This document shows positions 34,884-45,668 of a stretch of 64,000 bases of DNA, one piece after another. This DNA is from QHXW01 sp035297145 (GTDB lineage Bacteria > Acidobacteriota > Terriglobia > Bryobacterales > Bryobacteraceae): assembly GCA_035297145.1 (NCBI GenBank), contig DATGZN010000019.1:15297-79296 (forward strand), written 5' to 3'. The position numbers and the translations under genes are program-made. Position 1 is the stretch's first letter. Each line of letters opens with the position of its first letter. The notes under the pieces are model-generated. The model had not been told where the DNA came from and did no database searches. It worked only from the letters and a program-made list of their open reading frames with translations.

Positions 34884-35981
34884 CTAAACAGACGATGGGG
34901 CTGCGTTAGCCGGGACGGGCACGGGCTCCTGCCCTACAACCGGCTGCGGGAATCGGAGCACCTCCCAGCTCTTCCATAGAGCCATGGCCCAACTGTATGA
35001 GCGATAGGACAGCCCATGCTCAGCGCAGAACTCTTGCACCACCACGCTGACCTCCGGATAGTAGACATGGCTGATACTCGGAAACAAATGATGCTCCACT
35101 TGGTACTCAAGACCGGAGCACAAGAACCTGCCTATCCTGCCCGTCCGGAAACTCACGGTTCCCGCAGTCTGGACCGTGAAAAAATCCGCGCCGTCCCGGG
35201 CTTCATCGGTCGTACGCTGCGCCTCCGCCGGAAAATGTCCAGGCGCCAGGATGGCGTACATGGCGTACCCCAGCAGAATACCTCGCAGAATATAGAATCC
35301 AATAACTGCCGTCATTGGCCAGAACAAGAGTGGTATACCGATCCAGATGAAATAATGTAAGACTAGGGCGCTGAGGTCGATCCAGTGGGCAGACTTTCGG
35401 CCCTTAGAATCGCGGAGCATTCGAAAAAGGTGCGCCCACCCGGCCCTCTGAATACTGAAATTGTTCACCGCGAGCGCCAATGGAAATAGCCAGAATTGCA
35501 GGTGCTCGTAATAGAAACGACGCAGGCCGGAGCTAGCGTAAACTTCATCCGCCGTGATCGCGAACCACGGCAAAAGGTCGGCGTCGCTGTCCACTCCGAT
35601 TACGTTCGGCGCCGGATGATGCAGCACCACGTGCTTGTGCCACCAATACGTAGCCGATAGGCCTAAGAACATTGGATACCCGAAATAGCTGAGCGCCTCG
35701 TTCACCCAGCGCTGATCACTGGTGCCGTAATGGGTGGAGGTGTGTGTATTAGTCCCGACGCCCATACACCCGAAGGTTGAGATTAGGATTCCCAACGCCC
35801 GCGCAGCCGGGTTTTGCCAGGTCATGAAGATGGCCATGCCTACCAGCGCGATGGCCACGTGAATCAACAGCTCGAACGCGATCTGGTTCGTGGCTTTCTT
35901 GTCCCAGCCGCGGCGGGTGAATTGTCGGCGCAATTCCGCAACTGCTTCGATGGTCGTCATTACGCAAGGGTGCAATTTCAT
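34884..35981 (-). CDS. Membrane fatty acid desaturase
   Basis: 365 residues. Three histidine boxes bind the di-iron centre: HTSTH (near residue 79), HKHVVLHH (near 113) and QVEHHLFP (near 293). Four main hydrophobic segments flank them. The last box of the QxxHH type is common in front-end and acyl-lipid desaturases. It introduces a double bond into membrane lipid acyl chains using oxygen and reduced ferredoxin or cytochrome b5-like donors, implying at least microaerobic life. ATG at 35981 or 35960; neither has a clear ribosome site. Confidence 0.9.
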   Translation of the reverse strand: MKLHPCVMTTIEAVAELRRQFTRRGWDKKATNQIAFELLIHVAIALVGMAIFMTWQNPAARALGILISTFGCMGVGTNTHTSTHYGTSDQRWVNEALSYFGYPMFLGLSATYWWHKHVVLHHPAPNVIGVDSDADLLPWFAITADEVYASSGLRRFYYEHLQFWLFPLALAVNNFSIQRAGWAHLFRMLRDSKGRKSAHWIDLSALVLHYFIWIGIPLLFWPMTAVIGFYILRGILLGYAMYAILAPGHFPAEAQRTTDEARDGADFFTVQTAGTVSFRTGRIGRFLCSGLEYQVEHHLFPSISHVYYPEVSVVVQEFCAEHGLSYRSYSWAMALWKSWEVLRFPQPVVGQEPVPVPANAAPSSV

Positions 35982-36342
35982 GCTAACCGAAATTGCTTCG
36001 AGAGTTCGTAAGACTTGTGTAATTTATGAACTGCTTCGACGAATTGCAGCTCGACAGTTGTGCCAGCCGGCCAAGACTTCCGGCCGCGTTCTCGTGTGTG
36101 CGTTCAGCGAAAGCGTCGGCCGCAACTGAGGCGGGGGAATGCCGGGCCGACAAGTCCGGCACCCTTTCGAGCCAAAGCCCTTCCTCCGAAACGCGACTTT
36201 GGCATAGATCCTATCCTGCTTCACCTTGCCAACAGCAGCTTTCATTGGCCTAGCTACACAGGCCGTAAACGTACCTAACTTAACAGACGCAACGTCATTA
36301 GTCTGTTCAAAAGTGATCATAGTGGCTGAATTTGCCGGCGAA
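35982..36342. other. Intergenic region with REP-like hairpins
   Basis: No gene is supported here. Two palindromic stretches stand out: CCGGCCAAGACTTCCGGCC around 36068-36086, and TGCCGG...CCGGCA around 36139-36162. Frames through them translate to Arg/Pro-rich sequence typical of repeat-derived false ORFs. Confidence 0.5.
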
Positions 36343-36395
36343 CTATACGGTCCTGCGAATCATGCAGCAGACACGGACTCGGTATTCTGACCGAG

Positions 36396-36617
36396 TCATC
36401 TTGGCCGCAGGTTGCGGGTTAGAGTAACGCACATCGTCTCGGTGCTGCCGGCAGCGGAGAAAAGAAAGATCCGGGCGTTTGCGCCGATCCGGGCCAGGAG
36501 GATTGTCACCGATGGAAGCGCCACTATGCTCGGGTCGGTGGGCTTGACTTCGTAGAGCAGCGACTCGATGTATCGCACTGACGCCATGCTGAGTGCCAGG
36601 CCGGCGATGGCTCCTAG
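36396..36617 (-). pseudogene. C-terminal fragment of an ADOP/MacB-type ABC permease
   Basis: The reverse strand encodes LGAIAGLALSMASVRYIESL then LYEVKPTDPSIVALPSVTIL, the characteristic last membrane segment of acidobacterial duplicated orphan permeases (FtsX/MacB fold). The rest of the ~800-residue protein is absent, and the reading after VTILLA no longer follows the usual Asp-Pro-rich end. A hairpin GACTCGGT-ATTCTG-ACCGAGTC lies at 36376-36397. The fragment joins directly onto a PadR N terminus. Confidence 0.7.
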
Positions 36618-36768
36618 GGTAGAGCGAACCTTCCTCGACGCGGAGCACCTCGCTGGACATGTCCTGGATTGCGGACATGATCGCGTAGCCATGCAGGCGC
36701 GGCCGGCGGGAGAGGATCTTTAAGACGAGCAGAGCGAGGGAGCCTTGGAGCGAGTCGGGTTTTGGCAT
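36618..36768 (-). pseudogene. PadR-family regulator, truncated after ~50 residues
   Basis: The ATG at 36768 opens a typical PadR winged helix: MPKPDSLQGSLALLVLKILS, then HGYAIMSAIQDMSSEVLRVE and EGSLYP. An intact PadR continues with ALHRLE and a long C-terminal helix; here the sequence switches at SLYP into an ABC permease tail in another frame. PadR and ADOP genes normally sit side by side in this phylum, so an internal deletion of well over 2 kb removed the end of one and the beginning of the other. Confidence 0.75.
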
Positions 36769-36781
36769 ACTCAGGCTTCTT

Positions 36782-36802
36782 ATTATACAGACGTCTTAGT
36801 AT
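36782..36802 (-). promoter_or_regulatory. PadR-type promoter/operator retained upstream of the remnant
   Basis: On the minus strand TATAAT (36787-36782) follows the near-palindrome ATACTAAGACGTCTGTAT (36802-36785) with the core AGACGTCT. This resembles PadR operators placed over the -10 region. It may still fire although the downstream gene is broken. Confidence 0.45.
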
Positions 36803-36986
36803 CAAAAAAGTTAGGCTTAAAGTCATCACATGTCCCGAGCCGCCAACCATGCATGCAGAGAAATGCGGTGGCTGTCGAATTGGGAGTTCAGGGTCACTGG
36901 TCCCGTATGCGAAAAACGATCAAAAATGAGGCGAAAGTCCGGCGCCTCATCAAGTGATGTTTTGGTTCTCCCTGGACTGAGGTGAT

Positions 36987-38657
36987 CTACCAGCTCAGTT
37001 CCATCAGAGAAACAGCCTGACGCGGGAGCGAAAACCCCACGCTCGTCGAACCGCCTCGCACATCCACCCACCGCGGAGAGTCCAGTAGCTGCAACTGCCC
37101 GGCCGCTTCGAGTGTCGCGTACTGCTCAGGCGTCGGATGCTGCGGAGATCCCAAGGTCTTCCACGCTCTCCAAGCATTGCTGTGAGCCTCATCGATTCTG
37201 TAGTGCCGCACCAGCAGTCGCGTGGCCGCGGTCGGGCCGTCCGCTATCTCCAGCCTCACCCTAGCCTCGGGCGCTGGAACATCGTCGTCATGATAGTTCC
37301 ATACCAGCACGGAGATTCCCCGGTTCGAACGAACGGCGAGAGCATCCACGTCGGGACTGCCGCGGACGCCCTCCGCGAGTATTGTGTCGAGCTGTGCGCG
37401 GCCACTGCTCTCGGTCTTCACGCGATCACCCCGCATCAACCCGGCCATGCGGAACACGTTCAACACCGGCTTGTCGATGCCGTTCGTCGCCAGCGTCCGA
37501 AAGCCATCGAAGTACGGCTGATCCTCGAACTCGAAGGCCCAGGTCAGCATGCCCTCGATGTTCGTCTGCCGCCGGTCGGCCAGCTCGAAAATATTCTTCA
37601 TCATTGCCGCCGTATACGACGCGTACAATGCGCCGTTGCGATAGGAGTTCTGCGGATAAACGCGCGCCGAGCAGGCGGCGCAGCCTTCCGGATCCGACTC
37701 GCTCAGCACGATCGGCAGCGTTCGAAACTTCGGAAACGCGCGCACGATCGCAAATCCTTCGTCGACGTCTTCGGCATGTTTCGCGATGCCCATGCGAACA
37801 TGACCATCCACCACCGTGGGCCGGCCTTTGGCGTGATACGTGATGAAGTCGAGCGGAGCGCCCGTTCCGCCGGTTCCGGAGTTGCCGCCGCGATCGCAGT
37901 GCTCGAGGAACTGGCGCAGGAATGCCGCGGCCTTCGCGCCCGATGGACCCGTGATGGCCGGCCCGCCGACCTTCGCCGATGGAAGCGCCCTCTTCACAGC
38001 CGCAGCCGCGTAGTCGTAGAGCTTGTCGTACTCTTCCGGAGTTCCGTGCCAATACGAGATATCGGGTTCGTTCCATACTTCCCAATACCAGGACTCCACC
38101 TGCTCCTTCCCGTACTTCTCGACGCTGTGCTTCACCCACTGGTAGACTAACTCGCCCCACTTGTTGTAATCCTTGGGCGGGAAAGTCCATCCGATCGAGT
38201 AATCCCGGTTCGCGGCGCCGGGTATCCAGGTCGGATGATACGGATCCGGCTTCGACGAGAGCGCCTGCGGCATGAAGCCAATCTCGACGAACGGCTTCGC
38301 GCCCGCCTGTAAGTACGTGTCGAAAATGCGGTCCGTGATCGTCCAGTCGTATACGGGCCTTCCCGACGCGTCCTCCGTGTAGGCATTCGTGGACCCCCAC
38401 TTCAACCCGGGCGTTCCGTCTCCGGTCGTCAGTATGAAGTGCGTGCGAATGTATACCGGCGCGCCGCTCAACGCCGCCAGTTCCCCCACGAGCTTGCGGC
38501 CGTTCTTCGTGTAGGTGTAGTTCGGCTCGTCGTAACCGAAATAGGCGTAGATCGGCTTGTATGGACCAACGGTCTGGGCGGCGTTGACGCGGATCGTCAC
38601 CGTGTTCTGAGCCAGTCCGGTAGCTGCGGCCAACCGTAGAAACGAAATCAGTAGCAT
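36987..38657 (-). CDS. Secreted GH39-like glycoside hydrolase
   Basis: 556 residues from the ATG at 38657, which yields the signal peptide MLLISFLRLAAATGLAQ; an upstream ATG at 38771 would bury it. The TIM barrel shows the acid/base Glu in WYWEVWNEPDI (near residue 194) and the likely nucleophile Glu in IVLSESDPEG (near 321), the pattern of GH39 beta-xylosidases and related clan-A enzymes. A C-terminal beta-sandwich follows (VRLEIADGPTAATRLLVRHY). It probably removes xylose or a related sugar from polysaccharide outside the cytoplasm. Confidence 0.85.
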   Translation of the reverse strand: MLLISFLRLAAATGLAQNTVTIRVNAAQTVGPYKPIYAYFGYDEPNYTYTKNGRKLVGELAALSGAPVYIRTHFILTTGDGTPGLKWGSTNAYTEDASGRPVYDWTITDRIFDTYLQAGAKPFVEIGFMPQALSSKPDPYHPTWIPGAANRDYSIGWTFPPKDYNKWGELVYQWVKHSVEKYGKEQVESWYWEVWNEPDISYWHGTPEEYDKLYDYAAAAVKRALPSAKVGGPAITGPSGAKAAAFLRQFLEHCDRGGNSGTGGTGAPLDFITYHAKGRPTVVDGHVRMGIAKHAEDVDEGFAIVRAFPKFRTLPIVLSESDPEGCAACSARVYPQNSYRNGALYASYTAAMMKNIFELADRRQTNIEGMLTWAFEFEDQPYFDGFRTLATNGIDKPVLNVFRMAGLMRGDRVKTESSGRAQLDTILAEGVRGSPDVDALAVRSNRGISVLVWNYHDDDVPAPEARVRLEIADGPTAATRLLVRHYRIDEAHSNAWRAWKTLGSPQHPTPEQYATLEAAGQLQLLDSPRWVDVRGGSTSVGFSLPRQAVSLMELSW

Positions 38658-38888
38658 AGTGTTTAGAAGTTTCGCGGCGCGCGGAGAGTGGACGTCACCA
38701 CGCCGTCCGGCACCAAGCGAACCAACTACCCTCACGGTCACGGGGGCCGCGATGATTGCTGTGATCCTCATGGCAGCCCATTATCCCGCCCACAGTGCTT
38801 CTGAGCTGGCCTCAAAACCGCTCGGGATGCCGATGACGAAAGTCTGCGGTCGATTTCCGAAATTCCGTTGCTTGTCCCGGAATTGGTT

Positions 38889-39278
38889 CTAAAACTGAGT
38901 CACGCTCAGAACGTTACCATCCGGGTCCTTGAACCACGCTACTCTGGCCCCGCTCGGAGACGTCCAGATGCCAAGTTCATCTTGCGGCATGCCCGGGTAC
39001 CGCTCCAGTTTCACTCCCGCGGCCGCGAGTTCCCTGGCTGTCGCGGTGATATCGGGGACTTCCCAACCCAACACCGTATAAGGGGCCACCACAATCTCAC
39101 GCACGATAGTTACGCGCAGCATCGTGCCGTGCGCGTCGAACACCAGTGCGAAGGGCAGTTGCTCGGCTTCGAGGCGTAGGCCCAGAGTGTCGCGATAAAA
39201 AATCTTCGCGCGATCCGGATCACGTGTTGCTACGAATGCCATGATCTTGCGGGCGCCCAGCACGGAAGAGGTTGTCAT
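38889..39278 (-). CDS. Glyoxalase/VOC-family protein
   Basis: 129 residues from the ATG at 39278, with GGAGGA about 10 bases upstream. Paired beta-alpha-beta-beta-beta modules: KIMAFVATRDPDRAKIFYRD, TLGLRLEAEQLPFALVF, then a closing GARVAWFKDPDGNVLSV. VOC proteins bind a metal and act as isomerases, dioxygenases or resistance proteins; the closest pattern is the uncharacterised lactoylglutathione-lyase-like group. Divergent from the AraC-type regulator and possibly controlled by it. Confidence 0.85.
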   Translation of the reverse strand: MTTSSVLGARKIMAFVATRDPDRAKIFYRDTLGLRLEAEQLPFALVFDAHGTMLRVTIVREIVVAPYTVLGWEVPDITATARELAAAGVKLERYPGMPQDELGIWTSPSGARVAWFKDPDGNVLSVTQF

Positions 39279-39342
39279 GAACGTAGTATCCTCCGTTTCC
39301 GGTAATGTCGCCGAGGCGATAAAACGCCATAATATATCTCTG

Positions 39343-40131
39343 ATGCGACACAACGTTACCACCGGCTACGATCCGAAGCCGGGCGTCTCCGTTGCCACAC
39401 TCTCTTATGAGTATCCGTCGGGCTATCGCGTGCTGGAGCACGCCCACGGCGCGGACCAGTTGATTTATGCTACCCGGGGCGTTATGGAGGTTTCTGTGGG
39501 GATGAGTCTTTGGCTGATACCGCCGCAGTTCGCCATCTGGATTCCGGGCCGAACCTGGCACAGCATTCGCATGCCGGGCGCTGTTTCCATGCGTACTCTA
39601 TATCTGCGGCGGGGACTGGCCGCCCGAATGCCTGCCCGGTGCACGGTCCTTCACATTTCACCTCTGCTTCGGGAGCTCATCGTGGAAGCGGTTCACATGG
39701 GGCGGCTCCGATCGAGAAATCGTCTCCATTCCGCGCTCGGCGATTTGATCGTTTCGCGGTTAGAGAGCGCCTCACCAATTCCCACGTTCGTGACGATGCC
39801 GAAAGATCCCCGTGCGCTCGCCGTCGCGCAGATGCTGTTGGCGAACCTTGCCGCCACCTTGCCCTTGCGCGCTCTCTGCGCGAGCGCCGGCGCCAGCGTC
39901 AGGACCATCGAGCGAGCTTTCCAGAGAGACCTGGGTCTGAACCTCGAGCAGTGGCGGAGGCAGGCGCGATTAATGAAGGCTGTGGAGCTTTTGGTCGCGC
40001 GGCGATCCATCAAAGAAGTGGCTTTCGAAGTCGGTTATCGGCAGCCAAGCGCTTTCGTAGAGATGTTTCGCCAAAGTTTAGGGATGACTCCGAGGGCGTG
40101 GACGGTGACGCTCGAACAATCCAGCCGATAA
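39343..40131 (+). CDS. AraC-family transcriptional regulator with N-terminal cupin
   Basis: 262 residues from the ATG at 39343. The cupin part reads SVATLSYEYPSGYRVLEHAH and ATRGVMEVSVGMSLWLIPPQ, and the C-terminal pair of helix-turn-helices spans ARLMKAVELLVARRSIKEVA and FEVGYRQPSAFVEMFRQSLG. An upstream ATG at 39277 has AGAGG but would overlap the start codon of the divergent VOC gene, leaving no promoter space. With the start at 39343 the 64-bp gap contains an AT-rich box (CATAAT, 39328-39333), 9 bases before the ATG. It probably regulates the VOC gene, itself or both. Confidence 0.85.
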   Translation: MRHNVTTGYDPKPGVSVATLSYEYPSGYRVLEHAHGADQLIYATRGVMEVSVGMSLWLIPPQFAIWIPGRTWHSIRMPGAVSMRTLYLRRGLAARMPARCTVLHISPLLRELIVEAVHMGRLRSRNRLHSALGDLIVSRLESASPIPTFVTMPKDPRALAVAQMLLANLAATLPLRALCASAGASVRTIERAFQRDLGLNLEQWRRQARLMKAVELLVARRSIKEVAFEVGYRQPSAFVEMFRQSLGMTPRAWTVTLEQSSR

Positions 40132-40133
40132 AA

Positions 40134-40372
40134 CTACCTTGGTGCGATTTGCACCACCACCGTGCCAGCTTCGCTAGGCGATACAGAAAACTGGAATCGC
40201 TGAGTGTCTGGATTAAACGAGACGGCGCCCGCTGTTCCCGTTTGCGCCGTGACGACAGGAGGCTTGGGTGAGTAGCCTTGGATGACACGGCTTGTTTCCC
40301 CCGGAGCGAACACGATCGTCATTTCCACCACACCATCGTCGGCCACGTTTGTAATCCGCTGCCGGCTCTGTG
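40134..40372 (-). pseudogene. Inverted C-terminal beta-sandwich fragment of a hydrolase-like protein
   Basis: Minus-strand reading from about 40372 gives RITNVADDGVVEMTIVFAPG, then a SYSPKPP-like stretch and PSEAGTVVVQIAPR ending at a stop at 40134. This looks like the last domain of a large secreted glycosidase-like protein. The frame continues upstream only as low-quality sequence that is antisense to the relic at 40378. No start or upstream domains exist. Confidence 0.5.
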
Positions 40373-40377
40373 GACGC

Positions 40378-40790
40378 GGCGAGCTTACTCCGTGCGGTTC
40401 GCAGGCGCTAGCCGACTTCAATCTCTCCGATCCAGGCGAGTTTATGGATGAAATGGCGCAGTCAGCGGCGGAGCACGGGCTAACCATACAATACTGCTAG
40501 CCCCTGCCTCGCCTTTACCTCCAGAGCTCGAAATACAACAACATCACCACGATTCGCACCAGCCCCGACCGTTTCAGCCGCCGCTGGTGGGACCGCTTTC
40601 TCTACGGGTCGAGATTAGCCAGCGCCATGGGAATCTGGCCCTGGGCCGATGTCTTTATGAGCACCGAAACCGGCAATCGGCTGCTGGCCACACTTTCCGC
40701 GGGGCCGGTGGGCTTGGGGGGCTCTCGGAATCCGCACCCGAGCGAATCAAACCGGCGGCAATTTTCTGGGTGAAATGACCCAGGCTAAGT
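40378..40790 (+). pseudogene. Internal relic of a large hydrolase-like protein, with in-frame TAG
   Basis: The plus strand encodes LADFNLSDPGEFMDEMAQSA, AEHGLTIQYC, then TAG (40498-40500), then continues in the same frame with PLPRLYLQSSKYNNITTIRT, FSRRWWDRFLYGSRLASAMG and LLATLSAGPVG before losing sense. The reading across the TAG is uninterrupted family-like sequence of a long acidobacterial secreted protein as I remember it, so the stop is a nonsense mutation in a fragment lacking both ends. Confidence 0.6.
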
Positions 40791-40924
40791 GCCTTTAATC
40801 GTGCAATCTGCCCCGGTTTCGTAAGTCCCAAAATCACCGTCGGGTGCCCTCACCTCAGTGAAGGCCTGTAGTTAAAGTCCACTACCGTGCTTGGACTCCC
40901 AACTGCACACGGCAGGTTCTAGCC

Positions 40925-44501
<3,577 letters not shown>

Positions 44502-44509
<8 letters not shown>

Positions 44510-45491
44510 TCTCTCGACTAGCTATCTCGGACTGAAATTGCGGAGCCCGCTGGTGGCGTCGTCCAGCCCGCTCTGCAAGAGCGTCGACAACCTCTGCCGG
44601 CTGGAGGACGCCGGGGCGAGCGCCATCGTACTGCACTCGTTGTTTGAGGAGCAGATCAATCTGGAGGCGCACGAGCTGGACCGGTGGCTCGAGCCGAACG
44701 AAGGATTCGCGGAGGCACAGTCATACCTGCCCGATCTGACGTCTTACAACATCGGGCCGGAAGGTTACGTGGAGCACATCGCCAGCGCCAAGAGGTCCGT
44801 GCGAATTCCGGTGATCGGCAGCCTGAACGGTGTGTCTTCGGGCGGTTGGATCCGCTACGCCAGACTGATTGAACAGGCGGGCGCGGATGCGCTGGAATTG
44901 AATATCTACTACCTGCCCACGAATCCCTCCTTGAACAGCTCCCAAGTGGAAATGATGCACACGGAGCTGGTTGAGGAAGTAAAGGGGAGCATTCGGATTC
45001 CGGTGGCAGTCAAGTTGGGGCCGTACTTCAGCGCCACGCCGAACATGATGATGAAGCTTGATCGTGCGGGCGCGAATGGTCTGGTGTTGTTCAATCGTTT
45101 TTATCAGCCGGATTTCGATCTCGAGAATCTGGAAGTGATTCCGAACCTGGCTCTCAGCAATTCGTCCGAATTGTTGATGAGGCTCCACTGGGTGGCGGTC
45201 CTTTATGGCCAGATCAAGGCAGACATGGCTATCACGGGCGGCGTCCACACGGCGGAGGATGTGGTGAAGTCGATGATGGCGGGCGCGAAGGTTGCGATGA
45301 TGACCTCGGCGCTGCTGCGGCACGGCATCACCTATCTGGCCGAGGTGAAGACGAAACTCGTGGAGTGGCTGGACGAACACGAGTACGAGTCGATTACCGA
45401 GATGCAAGGCAGCATGAGCCGGCGTGCGGTGGCCGATCCAGAAGCCTTCGAGCGCGCCAATTACATGCGCGTGCTGAGCAGCTACGTGTAA
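44502..45491 (+). CDS. Dihydroorotate dehydrogenase-like flavoprotein
   Basis: 329 residues from the ATG at 44502, with AAGGAG 7-8 bases before it inside the PFOR gene. A (beta/alpha)8 FMN-binding barrel: LSTSYLGLKLRSPLVASSSP, IPVIGSLNGVSSGGWIRYAR, ALELNIYYLP, VAVKLGPYFS (FMN Lys), MAITGGVHTAEDVVKSMMAG. The catalytic Ser/Cys region of true PyrD is not evident, and this group is usually annotated DHOD-like. Its frequent linkage to PFOR suggests redox use of ferredoxin rather than pyrimidine synthesis; that is inference. Confidence 0.85.
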
Positions 45492-45668
45492 CCGCTTGTT
45501 GCGGTCGGGGCTCCGTCAAAGCGATTTCGGACTCAGGTGTACCTGCTGGGTACATCGGTGTGTACTCCCGCCACGGTCCTTACTCAATCTGCCTAAACAA
45601 CACAGTTAGATTGAGCGCGTTCTGATTGGCACGGCAGTTGCGGCACGTCAGTCAGAAAGCGGGTCGAT

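Noticed and set aside
36024..36320. 98-codon minus-strand frame between desaturase and PadR relic
   Set aside because: It runs through the REP-like hairpins and has no ribosome site or recognisable protein pattern.
36376..36397. GACTCGGT-ATTCTG-ACCGAGTC hairpin as a terminator
   Set aside because: The 8-bp stem is perfect, but no T-tract follows on either strand, so a rho-independent terminator is not supported.
37137..38150. 337-codon plus-strand frame inside the GH39-like gene
   Set aside because: Low-complexity Arg/His-rich translation and no ribosome site; the minus frame has signal peptide and catalytic Glu motifs.
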